Assembly (NCBI RefSeq): GCF_017104565.1
Contig: NZ_JAAGPD010000005.1
Location: 1 to 64,000 of the forward strand
Source: Paraburkholderia sp. Tr-20389
Lineage (GTDB): Bacteria; Pseudomonadota; Gammaproteobacteria; Burkholderiales; Burkholderiaceae
Direction of reading: 5' to 3'
DNA length: 64,000 nucleotides
Of this stretch, positions 33,612 to 44,456 are shown piece after piece. Position numbers and translations under genes: made by a program. The notes under the pieces were generated by a model. It saw only the letters and a program-made list of their open reading frames with translations, did no database searches and was not told the origin of the DNA. The first letter of the stretch is position 1. The number at the start of each line of letters is the position of its first letter.

Positions 33612-34007
33612 TCAGCTCCCCGTTTTTGCCATCTTCTCGAGAATCTTGTTGAGCTTCTCGTCGAGCGTCGCGGCCGTGAACGGCTTCACGACGTAGCCGC
33701 TTGCGCCGGCCTGAGCCGCCGCAATGATGTTTTCCTTCTTCGATTCCGCCGTCACCATCAGCACGGGCAGATGCGTGAGCGACGCGTCCGCGCGGATTTC
33801 CTTCAGCATCGCGAGGCCGTCGAGGTTCGGCATGTTCCAGTCCGAAATCACGAACTCGTAGTTGCCGCCACGCAGACGCGCAAGACCGGCTGCGCCGTCT
33901 TCCGCCTCGTCGACGTTCGAGTAGCCCAGTTCCTTCAACAGGTTGCGGACGATCCGGCGCATCGTCGGAAAATCGTCCACAACCAGAATCTTCATTCCCT
34001 TATCCAT
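33612..34007 (-). CDS. cheY: Chemotaxis response regulator CheY
   Basis: Single-domain receiver that, when phosphorylated, binds FliM. 131 aa from the Met with AGGA 7 nt upstream; an in-frame ATG seven codons earlier would add G-K-K-E-Q-E, not typical. The acidic pair is D11-D12, the phospho-acceptor D56 (in I-S-D-W-N-M-P), the Thr switch in M-V-T-A-E and the Lys in V-V-K-P-F. It is followed directly by cheZ. This is the classical motor-binding CheY; a second receiver (cheY1) sits upstream of cheA. Confidence 0.95.
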   Translation of the reverse strand: MDKGMKILVVDDFPTMRRIVRNLLKELGYSNVDEAEDGAAGLARLRGGNYEFVISDWNMPNLDGLAMLKEIRADASLTHLPVLMVTAESKKENIIAAAQAGASGYVVKPFTAATLDEKLNKILEKMAKTGS

Positions 34008-34080
34008 TTCCTGTTCCTTTTTCCCCAATCCAGATGTGCGGTGGTCTTCGGCTTATCTCAGATTTGCGCCGAGGCCCGCA

Positions 34081-35190
34081 TCATACGCGCTGAACGCGAT
34101 CACCCATTGTCGCCAGACGTGTCATCACGCGCCGGCTCATCTCCGACAGCGACGCGATTTCGTCCGCTGCCCCCATCGCGATCGCCTCGCGCGGCATGCC
34201 GAACACGATACAGCTCGCTTCGTCCTGCGCGAGCGTGTACGCGCCTGCTTTCCTCATGTCCAGCAAACCCGCTGCGCCGTCGCGTCCCATGCCCGTGAGA
34301 ATCACGCCGACGGCGTTCTTCCCCGCATGCTGCGCCGCCGAGCGGAACAACACATCGACAGACGGACGATGCCGGTTGACGGGCGGGTCGTCTGACAGAT
34401 GCGCAATATAGTTGGCACCGCTACGGGCGAGCAAGAGGTGTGCATGACCGGGCGCGATATACGCATGACCCGGCAACACGCGTTCGCCGTGCTCAGCTTC
34501 TTTAACGGTAATCCGACACAAACCATTAAGGCGTGTTGCGAAAGATTTTGTAAATCCGGGCGGCATATGTTGCGCGATGAGCACAGCGGGCGCATCGGGC
34601 GGCAGCGGCACCAGCACTTCGCGGATCGCTTCCGTGCCGCCCGTCGACGCGCCGACGATGATCAGCTTTTCCGTCGACACGAGCGGGTTGTTGAAGAGCG
34701 GCGCGGGCGCAGCGTGGGCAGGCGCACCCGCGTGCGCGGACGACGCCGGCGCATGCTGCACGGGCGCGGCCTGGCGCACGCGTGCGCGGGCTGCGGCGCG
34801 AATCTTGTCGGCGAGCTTTTCCGAGTAGTCGAGCATGCCGTCGCGAATGCCGACCTTCGGCTTCGTGACGAAATCGACGGCGCCCAGTTCGAGCGCGCGC
34901 AGCGTGATTTCGGAGCCGCGCTCGGTCAGCGACGACACCATCACGACGGGCATCGGACGCAGACGCATCAGCTTCTCGAGGAAGTCGAGGCCGTCCATGC
35001 GCGGCATTTCGACGTCGAGCGTCAGCACGTCCGGGTTGTGCTGCTTGATGAGGTCACGCGCGACGAGCGGGTCCGGCGCGGTGGCGACGACCGTCATGTC
35101 AGGCTGACTGTTGATGATTTCCGTCATCAAGCTACGAATCAACGCCGAATCGTCGACGCACAATACTTTGATCTTTTGCACAGCGCTCAC
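34081..35190 (-). CDS. cheB: Chemotaxis methylesterase / glutamine deamidase CheB
   Basis: Removes receptor methyl groups when phosphorylated by CheA. 369 aa: a receiver domain with phospho-acceptor D59 ([11 protein letters not shown]), a linker of about 50 Ala/Pro-rich residues, then the CheB catalytic domain with the active-site Ser in G-A-S-T-G-G-T, the His in Q-H-M-P-P-G-F and the Asp in G-M-G-R-D-G. It overlaps cheD by 4 bp. Confidence 0.96.
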   Translation of the reverse strand: MSAVQKIKVLCVDDSALIRSLMTEIINSQPDMTVVATAPDPLVARDLIKQHNPDVLTLDVEMPRMDGLDFLEKLMRLRPMPVVMVSSLTERGSEITLRALELGAVDFVTKPKVGIRDGMLDYSEKLADKIRAAARARVRQAAPVQHAPASSAHAGAPAHAAPAPLFNNPLVSTEKLIIVGASTGGTEAIREVLVPLPPDAPAVLIAQHMPPGFTKSFATRLNGLCRITVKEAEHGERVLPGHAYIAPGHAHLLLARSGANYIAHLSDDPPVNRHRPSVDVLFRSAAQHAGKNAVGVILTGMGRDGAAGLLDMRKAGAYTLAQDEASCIVFGMPREAIAMGAADEIASLSEMSRRVMTRLATMGDRVQRV

Positions 35191-35984
35191 GCCTCCTCTA
35201 CAGTCCTGGCGTTATTTGGTTGAATCGGGCGCGCGGTCGCGCCAAATAGTTCGATACGAGGCTTCGTGCCGGCCGGGCGCGCCGCGCCCGTGCCCGACGC
35301 CGCACCGGCACCCGCCGCTCCGCCCGCACCGAACAGTTCGATGCGCGGTTTCGCGGCGGCGGGCGACGAGAACAGCTCGACGCGCGCGCGGGCTTTGGCG
35401 AGCCGTTCGGCGCGCTCTTCGGCCGTTTGGCGCGCGAGCGCCTGTTCGCGCTCGGCGACGCCCTCTTCCTGCTGCAGACGCAGTTTCTTCACCATCACCT
35501 GACCCGTGCGCGGCATGAACGCGACCTTGCGCGGGTGCTTGCCTTCCAGGTCTTCGGCGACGATGCGAATCTTTTCCAGCGCGAGGTAGCGGCGCACGAA
35601 CGCCGAGTTGCGATCGCCGATATTCATCGTCGTCATGCCCGCCAGCACAGCCGCGCCGCCGAACACCTTCGCCTCGAAACGCTCGCGGCGGCCGCCCGCC
35701 TTGATCAGTTCGTTGATCAGCACTTCCATCGCGTAGGCGCCGTAGCGCATCGAATCGGATGCCGCGTGCGCGACATCGGCGCCGTCGTCCGGCAGCATGA
35801 AGTGATTCATGCCGCCGATGCCCGCCGTGCGATCCTGGATGCAGGCCGCCACGCACGAGCCGAGCACCGTGACGAGCACCATGTCGTCGTGCGTCGTGTA
35901 GAACTCGTTCGGCAGCAGCTTCACGCCAGGGCGCTTGAAGTGGTTGTCGAAATACAGGTTGGTCGCGATCGGCAGGCCGCTCAT
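35187..35984 (-). CDS. cheD: Chemoreceptor glutamine deamidase CheD with a repeat-bearing tail
   Basis: CheD deamidates receptor glutamines. 265 aa, longer than the usual ~160-230. The catalytic Cys44 (G-S-C-V-A-A-C) and His61 (G-M-N-H-F) are present in an intact CheD domain (residues about 20-170). A charged helix (about 170-200) leads into a Gly/Ala-rich tail carrying three copies of R-[IV]-E-L-F at residues 201-205, 214-218 and 243-247. The tail is not part of the enzyme fold. It resembles the C-terminal D-W-E-T-F of the receptor encoded two genes upstream. The gene overlaps cheB (4 bp) and cheR (4 bp). Confidence 0.93.
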   Translation of the reverse strand: MSGLPIATNLYFDNHFKRPGVKLLPNEFYTTHDDMVLVTVLGSCVAACIQDRTAGIGGMNHFMLPDDGADVAHAASDSMRYGAYAMEVLINELIKAGGRRERFEAKVFGGAAVLAGMTTMNIGDRNSAFVRRYLALEKIRIVAEDLEGKHPRKVAFMPRTGQVMVKKLRLQQEEGVAEREQALARQTAEERAERLAKARARVELFSSPAAAKPRIELFGAGGAAGAGAASGTGAARPAGTKPRIELFGATARPIQPNNARTVEEA

Positions 35985-36922
35985 GCTGGCACCCCGCTCG
36001 TCGCACCGTGGTTCGACGCACGCTGGGCCGTACGGCCGGCGCCCGTGTCGCGCGTCAGTTCATAGACGGTCTGACCGCGCAGACGGAAGCCCTGCGTGAC
36101 GTAAGTGAAGTTCTCCGAATGCCCGGCGAACAGCAGGCCGCCGGACTTCACCAGCGGCTCGAAGCGCGACAGCACCTGCGCCTGGGTCGGCTTGTCGAAG
36201 TAGATCATCACGTTGCGGCAGAAGATCGCGTCGAACTGCGTGTTCAGCCGGTAGTCGCGATCGGTCAGATTCAGCTGTTCGAAGCGGATCATCGCGCGCA
36301 CTTCCGGGCGCACCTTCACCATGCCCGCGTGCGCGCCCGTGCCCTTCAGAAAGAAGCGCTTGAGCCGCTCCGGCGACAGATGCTTGACCTGATCGAACTG
36401 GTACATGCCCGCCTCGCCTTTCGCGAGCACCTGCGTGTCGATGTCCGTCGCGAGCACTGTCGCCTGGCGCGCGGCGTGATCGCCGAGCGCTTCGATCAGC
36501 GTCATCGCGATCGAATACGGCTCCTCGCCCGTCGATGCCGCCGAGCACCAGACCGACACAGGCGCCGGCCGCTGCTTGACGAAACCCGCGAGGATCGGAA
36601 AGTGATGCGCTTCGCGAAAGAATGCGGTGAGGTTCGTGGTGAGCGCGTTGGTGAAGGCTTCCCACTCGGCGGGGTCGTTGTCCGCTTCGAGCATGTCGAG
36701 ATACTGGCGGAACGAGTCGAGTCCGCGCGCGCGCAAACGGCGCGCGAGCCGGCTGTACGCCATGTCCCGCTTGTGATCGGACAGCGAAATGCCTGCGCTG
36801 CGATGAATCAGTTCACGAATGCGGGCGAAATCCGCCGACGTGAACTCGAAGTCGCGTGCCTGCTCGCCGGTCCTTGCCGGCTCTGCCCGCTCAGGGCGTG
36901 ATTGCGCGCGCGTTGCCATCAT
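35981..36922 (-). CDS. cheR: Chemotaxis protein methyltransferase CheR
   Basis: Methylates receptor glutamates using SAM. 313 aa from the ATG pair at 36922/36919; a frame continuing 30 codons upstream is not family-like. The N-terminal helical domain ([16 protein letters not shown]) is followed by the SAM domain: [23 protein letters not shown] and the late motif [14 protein letters not shown]. It lies about 295 bp after the receptor gene and overlaps cheD. Confidence 0.95.
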   Translation of the reverse strand: MMATRAQSRPERAEPARTGEQARDFEFTSADFARIRELIHRSAGISLSDHKRDMAYSRLARRLRARGLDSFRQYLDMLEADNDPAEWEAFTNALTTNLTAFFREAHHFPILAGFVKQRPAPVSVWCSAASTGEEPYSIAMTLIEALGDHAARQATVLATDIDTQVLAKGEAGMYQFDQVKHLSPERLKRFFLKGTGAHAGMVKVRPEVRAMIRFEQLNLTDRDYRLNTQFDAIFCRNVMIYFDKPTQAQVLSRFEPLVKSGGLLFAGHSENFTYVTQGFRLRGQTVYELTRDTGAGRTAQRASNHGATSGVPA

Positions 36923-37216
36923 GATGTCTTCCGTGTTCCATAAGGAGCGCCGCACCGCCCGTCGATCCCGCCAATGCCGCTGTTGCTTTCGATACCGCCT
37001 GCGATGTTGCATGCGCTGCGGCCTGCTTCACTACCTGCGTTCAACCATGCTGCGCGCGGCGCGATCGAGCCTGCCGCGTGCAGTGTCCTGCTGTGTTCCG
37101 TTGCCGGAGCGAACCCAACGCCCGCTGCGCCTGCGCGTTCACGACGCGGCGCGCGAAGACGTCCGTCGCGGGACGAGGTGCCGGGAGTTCGCATGTCCAT
37201 CCCCATCCACCGTTCG

Positions 37217-39016
37217 TCAGAACGTTTCCCAGTCTGCGTCCGACGACGCCGCCGCAGCCGCTACCGCTGTCTTGCGCGGCGCGGGTTCGGCAGCCGCCAC
37301 GGGCGCCTTCTTCGCTGCCGGTTCGACGCGTGCGTGCGCTGCCGCTTCCGTCTTCGCGACGACAGGTTGCGCAGGCGCCGGCTTCGCCGCATGCGCGACG
37401 GCTGCCTTCACGCGGCTCTTCGCCGTGTTCGCCGACGGCAACGCCTTCGCGCCGCCTTGCGCACCTGCTACGCGCCATTGCCCGATCACCGTCTGCAGCG
37501 AGCGCGTCTGCTCTTCGAGCGACGCGGCAGCCGCAGCAGCCTGTTCGACGAGCGCAGCGTTCTGCTGCGTCACTTCGTCCATCTGCACGACGGCGCGGTT
37601 GACCTGCTCGATGCCGCCCGACTGTTCTTCCGATGCCGCGCTGATCTCGCCCATGATGTCCGTCACGCGGCGCACGGCCTGCACGATCTCGTCCATCGTC
37701 GTGCCTGCACGGCCGACGAGCGTCGAGCCGCTCTGGACCTTGTCGGCGGAGTCGCCGATCAGTTCCTTGATTTCCTTCGCCGCGCTCGCGCTGCGTTGCG
37801 CGAGGCTGCGCACTTCGCCTGCGACGACCGCGAAGCCGCGGCCCTGCTCGCCCGCACGCGCCGCTTCGACGGCCGCGTTCAGCGCGAGGATGTTGGTCTG
37901 GAACGCGATGCCTTCGATCACGCTGATGATGTCGACGACCTTGTTCGAGCTGGTCGCGATGTCCTGCATCGTGCTCACCACCTGGCTGACCACTTCGCCG
38001 CCGCGTGTCGCGATGTCCGACGCGTTCACGGCAAGCTGGCTCGCCTGGCGCGCGTTGTCGGCGTTCTGCTTCACGGTGCCCGTCAGCTGCTCCATGCTCG
38101 ACGCCGTTTCCTGCAGCGACGCGGCCTGCTGTTCGGTACGCTGCGACAGGTCCGTGTTGCCCATCGCGATTTCGCGCGCACCCGTGTCGATCGACTCGAC
38201 GCTCGTGTGCACGGACTTGATCATCGTCTGCAGGCTGTCCTGCATCGCCTTGACGGCCTTGAACAGGCGGCCCATTTCGTTGCTGCCCGTCGCGTTCACC
38301 TGCTGCGTCAGGTCGCCCTTCGCGATCTGCTCGAAACACGCAACCGCGTCGTCCAGCGGCTGCACGATCATGCCGCGCAGCGCGAAGCGGATCGCCACGA
38401 CGAGCACCAAAGCGACTGCGATGACGGCGATGATCGCCGCGCGCAGCACCGACATCTGCGTGTTCGTGCTCTCCAGCTGCTGGTCCGCGTGCGCCTGCAA
38501 CGCCTTGACGACGGGCGACGCCGCGTTGTCGTAGCTGACGAACATCGGGCTGATCTTCGTGTCGGCGATCGCGTGATAGCCGGACAGATCGCTTGCGCGC
38601 AGCGCCGTGAACTCGGGGTTCACGCCGTCGTTGATCAGCGTCGCGCGCTTCGCGACCACGGCGTCGATCAGCGACTGATCGATGCCGTTCTTCGGGGTGT
38701 TCAGGAACGCCTGCCAGTTTTCGTTCGATTTGCCGAGCAGTTCGGCCGCGCGGTCGAGCACCTGCTTCGACTGCTCGATCTCGCCCGCCGCCGTCAGTGC
38801 GTTGACGCGGTCGAGCGAGACGCGCGAGCGCAGCAGGTACGAAGACGAGTCGTTCAGCGTGCGGATCGCGACCATGTCGCCATGCGCCATGCTGTCCAGC
38901 GCGTCGCCCGAGCGGCTCAGCGCGGTGAGCCCGAGCGCCCCGACGATCACCGTCAGCGCAACCAGAATGATCCCCACGACCGTCAACGTCGTCCGGATCG
39001 ACCATCTGCTCAGCAT
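37217..39016 (-). CDS. Methyl-accepting chemotaxis protein with C-terminal CheR/CheB tether
   Basis: Transmembrane chemoreceptor. 599 aa: TM1 at about residues 10-32, a periplasmic four-helix-bundle sensor (about 35-190) and TM2 at about 192-214 (A-I-I-A-V-I-A-V-A-L-V-L-V-V). A HAMP domain follows, then the signalling hairpin with I-A-F-Q-T-N-I-L-A-L-N-A-A-V-E-A-A-R-A. After the coiled coil come ~80 Ala/Lys/Pro-rich residues ending exactly in D-W-E-T-F, the pentapeptide type that tethers CheR and CheB. Ligand not predictable. Located between cheW and cheR in the che operon. Confidence 0.95.
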   Translation of the reverse strand: MLSRWSIRTTLTVVGIILVALTVIVGALGLTALSRSGDALDSMAHGDMVAIRTLNDSSSYLLRSRVSLDRVNALTAAGEIEQSKQVLDRAAELLGKSNENWQAFLNTPKNGIDQSLIDAVVAKRATLINDGVNPEFTALRASDLSGYHAIADTKISPMFVSYDNAASPVVKALQAHADQQLESTNTQMSVLRAAIIAVIAVALVLVVAIRFALRGMIVQPLDDAVACFEQIAKGDLTQQVNATGSNEMGRLFKAVKAMQDSLQTMIKSVHTSVESIDTGAREIAMGNTDLSQRTEQQAASLQETASSMEQLTGTVKQNADNARQASQLAVNASDIATRGGEVVSQVVSTMQDIATSSNKVVDIISVIEGIAFQTNILALNAAVEAARAGEQGRGFAVVAGEVRSLAQRSASAAKEIKELIGDSADKVQSGSTLVGRAGTTMDEIVQAVRRVTDIMGEISAASEEQSGGIEQVNRAVVQMDEVTQQNAALVEQAAAAAASLEEQTRSLQTVIGQWRVAGAQGGAKALPSANTAKSRVKAAVAHAAKPAPAQPVVAKTEAAAHARVEPAAKKAPVAAAEPAPRKTAVAAAAASSDADWETF

Positions 39017-39069
39017 TGTTCTACTCCCTGATTACCTGTCTGGACCCTGTGGCGTTCCTGCGTCCCGCG

Positions 39070-39597
39070 TTACTTGCCGAGCGTTTCCGTCAATGCCATT
39101 TCCCGGCTGGTCATCAGCTTCTCGATGTCCATCAGGATCAGCATGCGGCCATCGACGGTGCCGAGGCCCGTCAGATATTCCGCCGTCAGCGTCGCGCCGA
39201 ATTCCGGCGCGGGCATGATCTGGTCGACGGCGAGCGTCAGCACGTCCGACACGCCGTCCACGACCATACCGACCACGCGGCCCGCCACGTTCAGGATGAT
39301 CACCACCGTCTGATGGTCGTACTCGACCCGCCCGAGGTGAAACTTGATGCGCATGTCGACGATCGGCACGATGATGCCGCGCAGATTGATCACGCCCTTG
39401 ATGAACTCCGGCGCGTTCGCGATGCGCGTCACGCTGTCGTAACCGCGGATTTCCTGCACCTTCAGGATGTCGATGCCGTACTCTTCGGCGCCGAGCGTGA
39501 AGATCAGGAATTCCTGACCGCTCGCGTCGGCTTGCGCGTCGCGGCGGCCGATCGAACCGGCTACGCCGTTCGAATTGATGGATTGGACTTCTGCCAC
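39070..39597 (-). CDS. cheW: Chemotaxis coupling protein CheW (GTG start)
   Basis: Links CheA to receptors. 175 aa from GTG (reading M-A-E-V-Q-S-I-N-S), with GGGGGC upstream; the longer frame from an ATG 21 codons earlier lacks family support. The CheW fold is evident from [23 protein letters not shown], then [19 protein letters not shown], the receptor-binding core. It lies 40 bp after cheA. Confidence 0.93.
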   Translation of the reverse strand: MAEVQSINSNGVAGSIGRRDAQADASGQEFLIFTLGAEEYGIDILKVQEIRGYDSVTRIANAPEFIKGVINLRGIIVPIVDMRIKFHLGRVEYDHQTVVIILNVAGRVVGMVVDGVSDVLTLAVDQIMPAPEFGATLTAEYLTGLGTVDGRMLILMDIEKLMTSREMALTETLGK

Positions 39598-39637
39598 GTT
39601 TGCCCCCAAAACGGTTGGGATGAGTTGAATTTCAGTT

Positions 39638-41923
39638 TCAGGCGAGCGAGAGCGCCGCACCGTGCGACGCCCGCGTTTCGCGGTTCAGCGCCGCCACGTC
39701 CACGATCAGCGCGACGCTGCCGTCGCCGAGAATGGTCGCGGCGGAAATGCCGTGTACCTTGCGGTAGTTCGTTTCGAGGTTCTTCACCACCACCTGCTGC
39801 TGGCCGACGAGTTCGTCGATCAGCATCGCGAAGCGCCGTCCTTCCGTCTGCATGATGGTGACGATGCCCTGCGTCGGTTCGGTGCGCGCGCCGTCGACCG
39901 AGAACACTTCGTGCAGCGCGACCAGCGGCAGATATTCGCCGCGCACGCGCACGACGCGTTCGCCGGCCGCGACGGTGTAGATGTCGTCGGCCTGCGGCTG
40001 CAGCGACTCCATCACGAAGTTCAGCGGCAGGATGAAAATCTCGCTGCCGACCTTCACCGACATGCCGTCGAGAATCGCCAGCGTGAGCGGCAGAATGATG
40101 CGGGTCGTGCTGCCCTTGCCCGCCTGCGACGTGATTTCGACGTGACCGCCCATCGACTGGATGTTCCGCTTCACCACGTCCATGCCCACGCCTCGGCCCG
40201 AGACGTCCGTCACCTGCTCGGCCGTCGAGAAGCCCGGCAGGAAAATCAGGTTCCAGACTTCGTCGTCCGTCATCGTGTCGCTGACGGTCATGCCCTGCTT
40301 CGCGGCCTTCGCGAGAATCTTGTCGCGGCGCAGACCCGCGCCGTCGTCGCTGACTTCGATCACGATGTTGCCGCCGTGATGCGCCGCCGACAGCACCAGT
40401 TGGCCCGTCGAATCCTTGCCCGCCGCCTTGCGCGCTTCGACCGTTTCGATACCGTGGTCGAGGCTGTTACGCACGAGGTGAGTCAGCGGATCGATGATGC
40501 GTTCGATCAGGCTCTTGTCGAGTTCGGTCGCCTGACCGAAGGTGACGAGTTCAACCTGCTTGCCGAGCTTCGCCGCCAGATCGCGCACGAGACGCGGGAA
40601 GCGGCTGAAGACGTAATCCATCGGCATCATGCGGATCGACATGACCGCTTCCTGAAGATCGCGTGCGTTGCGCTCCAGTTGCGCCATGCCGTTGAAAAGC
40701 CGGTCGTGCAGCGCCGGGTCGAACGTGCTGGTGGTCTCGGCCAGCATCGCCTGTGTGATCACGAGTTCGCCGACCAGGTTGATCAGCTGGTCGACCTTTT
40801 CGACGCCCACGCGAATCGAGCTGCCTTCCGCGGCGTTGGCTGCGGCTGCCGGACGCGCCTTGCGATCGCCTTCGGCGGATGCAGGCGCTGCTTTCGGTGC
40901 GGATGCTGCTGCCGGCTCTGCTGCGGCAGCCGGTGCAACGATTGCGGGCTCGGCCGGAGCAGGCGCCGCTTGTGCCGCGGGTTGAACCGCAGGCTGTGCA
41001 GCAGCGGCCGGCTGCACGACAGCGGCCGGCGCCCCCGCGCCGCCGCTCGCCATGCCCCCCGCTTGTGCTGCTGACGCCGGCTCGGACTGTGCGGATTCGG
41101 ATGCTCCAGGCGCACCCTGCTCCGCGCCGCTTGCCGGCGCTGCGCCGCGGCCGATCACGATCTGACTTTCGTCGATCACGAAACAGCACACGGCCGTGAT
41201 GTCGTCGGACGACACATCGGATTCCAGCCACAGCGTGATGTCGCCGCCCGCCTTCACCTGTCCGACGATTCGGCCCAGGTTGCCCAGTTCTTCCGTGAGC
41301 AGTTCCTGGTCCTTTTCCCCCACGCCCCGTAGCGTAATTTTCAGATGGGGTCCTGCAGCCGCATCGGACGAAGCAGCGCCGGTCTCTGCCGGTTCGTTGT
41401 CTGCCCATTCGCCTGCGGCTTCTACTGCCTGTTCGACGACATGCTCCGGCGCGTGCCCTTCGGCCACGACCGCTGCCTCGGCAGGCGCCGGCGCTGCCGC
41501 CGGTGCGGCCGCGGCAGCCGGCGCTTCGCCGCGGCTTTCCGCGTGCAGCCGTTCGAGCTTCGCGCAGATCGCAGCCGCGACGGCGGCGTCCGGCTCGGCG
41601 CTCGCGCGATAGTCGGCCAGCTGGCCGGAGAGCACGTCCTTGGTTTCGAGGAACGTGTCGATCATGTCCTTGCGCAGCACGATTTCGTTGTTGCGCGCGC
41701 GGTCGAGAAGCGACTCGAGAATGTGCGTCGTCTCGGTCAGCGCCGTGAAGCCGAACGTCGCCGCGCCGCCCTTGATCGAGTGCGCCGCGCGAAAGATCGC
41801 CGCGAGATCCTCGGGATCCGGATGGCCGACGTCCAGGTTCAGGAGCAGCTGCTCCATCTGTGCGAGCAGCTCGTCCGCTTCGTCGAAGAACGTCTGGTAG
41901 AACTGAGTGATGTCGAGTGTCAT
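39638..41923 (-). CDS. cheA: Chemotaxis histidine kinase CheA
   Basis: Receptor-controlled kinase for CheY and CheB. 761 aa. P1/Hpt domain with phospho-His48 ([10 protein letters not shown]). Two Ala/Pro/Glu-rich linkers flank a P2-like segment (about residues 195-265). The P3 dimerisation helices start [17 protein letters not shown]. The P4 ATPase has [12 protein letters not shown] (N box), D-D-G-A-G-L (G1) and G-R-G-V-G-M-D-V-V (G2). A C-terminal P5/CheW-like domain ends the protein. The second linker (about 265-365) is unusually long and low in complexity. Confidence 0.96.
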   Translation of the reverse strand: MTLDITQFYQTFFDEADELLAQMEQLLLNLDVGHPDPEDLAAIFRAAHSIKGGAATFGFTALTETTHILESLLDRARNNEIVLRKDMIDTFLETKDVLSGQLADYRASAEPDAAVAAAICAKLERLHAESRGEAPAAAAAPAAAPAPAEAAVVAEGHAPEHVVEQAVEAAGEWADNEPAETGAASSDAAAGPHLKITLRGVGEKDQELLTEELGNLGRIVGQVKAGGDITLWLESDVSSDDITAVCCFVIDESQIVIGRGAAPASGAEQGAPGASESAQSEPASAAQAGGMASGGAGAPAAVVQPAAAAQPAVQPAAQAAPAPAEPAIVAPAAAAEPAAASAPKAAPASAEGDRKARPAAAANAAEGSSIRVGVEKVDQLINLVGELVITQAMLAETTSTFDPALHDRLFNGMAQLERNARDLQEAVMSIRMMPMDYVFSRFPRLVRDLAAKLGKQVELVTFGQATELDKSLIERIIDPLTHLVRNSLDHGIETVEARKAAGKDSTGQLVLSAAHHGGNIVIEVSDDGAGLRRDKILAKAAKQGMTVSDTMTDDEVWNLIFLPGFSTAEQVTDVSGRGVGMDVVKRNIQSMGGHVEITSQAGKGSTTRIILPLTLAILDGMSVKVGSEIFILPLNFVMESLQPQADDIYTVAAGERVVRVRGEYLPLVALHEVFSVDGARTEPTQGIVTIMQTEGRRFAMLIDELVGQQQVVVKNLETNYRKVHGISAATILGDGSVALIVDVAALNRETRASHGAALSLA

Positions 41924-41996
41924 GCGTGTGTCACCGCGAGAGTCCTGGCTGCTATGCCACTTCCATATATCGGTTGCTGTTGCCTGTCCGGTGCGC

Positions 41997-42359
41997 TCAG
42001 GCGAGCGCCGCGACCAGTTCGGTCAGCATGTCGGGGTCGAGCGGTTTTTCGATCCACCCCGTTGCGCCTGCGTCGCGCGCCGCCGCCTTGAACGGCTCGC
42101 CGGATTCGGTCGTGAGAACCAGGATCGGCGTGTCGCGATACGAAGGGTTGCCGCGCAGTGCGGCTATCAGATCGAGGCCGGAACGGCCCGGCATATGCTG
42201 GTCCGTCAGCACGAGGTCGAACGGCATCGCGAGCGCGTTTTCGAGCCCTTCGTTGCCGTCGGCCGCGAGCGTCACCTGATAGCCGGCACCCGTCAGCGTC
42301 GCGGCAAGGATTTGCCGCATCGCTGCCGAATCGTCGATTGCCAGAATGTGCCTGATCAT
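41997..42359 (-). CDS. cheY1: CheY-like single-domain response regulator (CheY1)
   Basis: 120-aa receiver domain: I-D-D pair near residues 8-10, phospho-acceptor Asp in V-L-T-D-Q-H-M-P-G-R-S-G, the Thr in L-T-T-E and the Lys in I-E-K-P-L. It lies between motB and cheA, the usual place for a second CheY in Burkholderia-type motility operons. It lacks the extended features of the FliM-binding CheY downstream, so it may act as a phosphate sink or an independent output; the sequence cannot decide. Confidence 0.9.
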   Translation of the reverse strand: MIRHILAIDDSAAMRQILAATLTGAGYQVTLAADGNEGLENALAMPFDLVLTDQHMPGRSGLDLIAALRGNPSYRDTPILVLTTESGEPFKAAARDAGATGWIEKPLDPDMLTELVAALA

Positions 42360-42428
42360 TCAATCCTCACTGCGCTCACGATGGATAGCGGTTGCGCCTC
42401 CTTGCGCGCTCCCGCCACCCGCTGTCTG

Positions 42429-43538
42429 TCATTGCGTCGCCGTGGCAGGCGCCGCGCTCTTGTCAGCCGCATCCTGCGCGGCCGCTGCCGCTTCGACCGT
42501 ACCCGTCTTGCCCGTCTCCATCGCGTGCGGCGCTTTGGCCGACGGCGATCGAGGTTGCGCGACGGATGGCGAAACCGGCTGGGTAATCTTCTGCAGCAGC
42601 GGCTTGGTGGCGCCCGCTGCGTCGTTCGACAACGTGGTCGAACTGCTGTCGTCCTGCATCAACGCGTCTTCCGAGCGCTTGTTCAGCACGATGATGCTGA
42701 TACGCCGGTTTTCCGGATCGAGCGGATCGGCCTTGTTCAGGTTCTGCGTCGACGCGAGACCCAGCACGCGCAGCACCTTCGCTTCGTCCATGCCGCCCGC
42801 GATCAGCTCTCGGCGCGACGCGTTCGCGCGGTCGGCCGACAGCTCCCAGTTGCTGTAGCCCTTTTCGCCGCCTGCGTACGGCACGGCATCCGTGTGACCC
42901 TGCACGACGATGCGATTCGGCACGTCGTTCAGCGTGTTGCCGATCGCCTGCAGGATGTCGTGCATGTACGGCTGCACGATCGCCTGCGCGGTCGCGAACA
43001 TCGGGCGCTTCTGCGTATCGACGATCTCGATGCGCAGACCCTGCAGCGTCGAGTCGATGCGGATCTGCTGCTTGAACTGGCGCAGCACCGGGTTCGCCTC
43101 GATCGCGGCCATCAGCTTGACCTGCAGGTCGTGCAGGCGCACCTGCTCGCGCCGTTCGACGGCGCCCTTCAACTGCTGCAGCGCCTGGTCGTCGGCCCGC
43201 GCGGCCGTGTGCTCGGCGCGGTTCGTCGAGCCGTCCGTCTGGCGCGTGATGCCGTCCTTGTCGGTTGAAATATCGCGGCCGCCGCCCGGAATCTGGCTCG
43301 AATCGACGGCGCTCCGGTCGCCGCCCCACAGCGTGATCTTCAGCGGCTGGTTGAAGTAGTCGGCGATGCCCTTCAACTGAACGGTCGAGGCCGAGCTGAG
43401 CAGCCACATCAGCAGGAAGAACGCCATCATCGCCGTCATGAAGTCCGCATACGCGAGCTTCCAGGCGCCACCGTGGTGACCGCCTTTCTTCGGCGCGGCG
43501 CGCTTGACAACGATTGCGCGGTCTTTGTCCTTGCTCAT
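42429..43538 (-). CDS. motB: Flagellar stator protein MotB
   Basis: Peptidoglycan-anchored stator subunit. 369 aa: short basic cytoplasmic N-terminus, one transmembrane helix with the ion-binding Asp32 (W-K-L-A-Y-A-D-F-M-T-A-M-M-A-F-F-L-L-M), a plug/linker, and an OmpA-type peptidoglycan-binding domain (V-V-Q-G-H-T-D-A-V-P, N-W-E-L-S-A-D-R-A-N-A). A ~70-residue Ser/Ala/Pro-rich tail follows it. The Asp32-Phe context is of the proton-driven MotB type. It lies 12 bp after motA. Confidence 0.96.
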   Translation of the reverse strand: MSKDKDRAIVVKRAAPKKGGHHGGAWKLAYADFMTAMMAFFLLMWLLSSASTVQLKGIADYFNQPLKITLWGGDRSAVDSSQIPGGGRDISTDKDGITRQTDGSTNRAEHTAARADDQALQQLKGAVERREQVRLHDLQVKLMAAIEANPVLRQFKQQIRIDSTLQGLRIEIVDTQKRPMFATAQAIVQPYMHDILQAIGNTLNDVPNRIVVQGHTDAVPYAGGEKGYSNWELSADRANASRRELIAGGMDEAKVLRVLGLASTQNLNKADPLDPENRRISIIVLNKRSEDALMQDDSSSTTLSNDAAGATKPLLQKITQPVSPSVAQPRSPSAKAPHAMETGKTGTVEAAAAAQDAADKSAAPATATQ

Positions 43539-43550
43539 CGCCCGCGTCCC

Positions 43551-44411
43551 TTATTTGGCCTTCACGCGGCGCACGTGCTCTTCCAGCTCGGCGAACGACG
43601 GACGTTCGGTCGAGAACAGCACCTTGCGGCCGAATTCGACGGCGATGGCGGGCGCGTAGCCGTTCAGGCTCGCGAGAATCGTCACCTTGATGCACTGGAA
43701 CATCTTGGTCGATTCCGTGACGCGCTGTTCCGCGACGCTCGCGAGCGGTCCGATCAGACCGTACGAAAGCAGAATGCCAAGGAAGGTGCCGACCAGCGCC
43801 TGCGCGATCATTTCGCCGAGCACGGCGGGCGGCTTGTCGGCGGAGGCCATCGTGTGCACCACGCCCATCACCGCCGCGACGATACCGAATGCGGGCATCG
43901 CGTCGCCGACCTTCATCAGCGCGTGCGCGGGCGCTTCGCCTTCGGCGTGATGCGTCTCGATCTCTTCGTCCATCAGGCTTTCGATCTCGAACGCATTCAT
44001 GTTGCCGCCGACCATCAGGCGCAGATAGTCCGTCAGGAATTCGACGATGTGATGGTCCGCGAGAATCTTCGGGTATTGCGTGAAGATCGGGCTCTTCTGC
44101 GGATCGTCGATATCCGCTTCGAGCGTGAGCGTGCCCTCCTTGCGCGCCTTCGCCAGCAGAACGTACAGAAGCGCCATCAGCTCCATGTACACGTCCTTGT
44201 TGTACTTGGCGCCTTTGAACAGCGTCGGAATCACGCGCAGCGTAGCCTTGATCGTCTTCATCCCGTTGCCGAGAATGAATGCGCCGACGCCCGCACCAGC
44301 GATCATCAGCACTTCGACGGGCTGCATGAGCGCGCCCAGGTGGCCGCCCTCCAGCGCATAGCCGCCGAAGACGGACAACAGCGTAACGAGTGTTCCCACG
44401 AAAATCAGCAC
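43551..44411 (-). CDS. motA: Flagellar stator protein MotA
   Basis: Proton-channel stator subunit. 286 aa, four transmembrane helices. The cytoplasmic loop has charged residues typical of MotA. Motifs seen are V-G-D-A-M-P-A-F-G-I-V-A-A-V-M-G-V-V-H-T-M in TM3 and G-T-F-L-G-I-L-L-S-Y-G-L-I-G-P-L in TM4. It is the first gene of the mot-che operon and follows a near-perfect sigma-28 promoter. Confidence 0.96.
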   Translation of the reverse strand: MLIFVGTLVTLLSVFGGYALEGGHLGALMQPVEVLMIAGAGVGAFILGNGMKTIKATLRVIPTLFKGAKYNKDVYMELMALLYVLLAKARKEGTLTLEADIDDPQKSPIFTQYPKILADHHIVEFLTDYLRLMVGGNMNAFEIESLMDEEIETHHAEGEAPAHALMKVGDAMPAFGIVAAVMGVVHTMASADKPPAVLGEMIAQALVGTFLGILLSYGLIGPLASVAEQRVTESTKMFQCIKVTILASLNGYAPAIAVEFGRKVLFSTERPSFAELEEHVRRVKAK

Positions 44412-44456
44412 TGCCGAGCCCTCACGAAATGCGACGGGAGACCGTCGTTATTCAGG

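Noticed and set aside
36819-38534. Plus-strand 571-aa Cys/Ala/Ser-rich ORF opposite the receptor gene
   Set aside because: Reverse-frame shadow of mcp and cheR.
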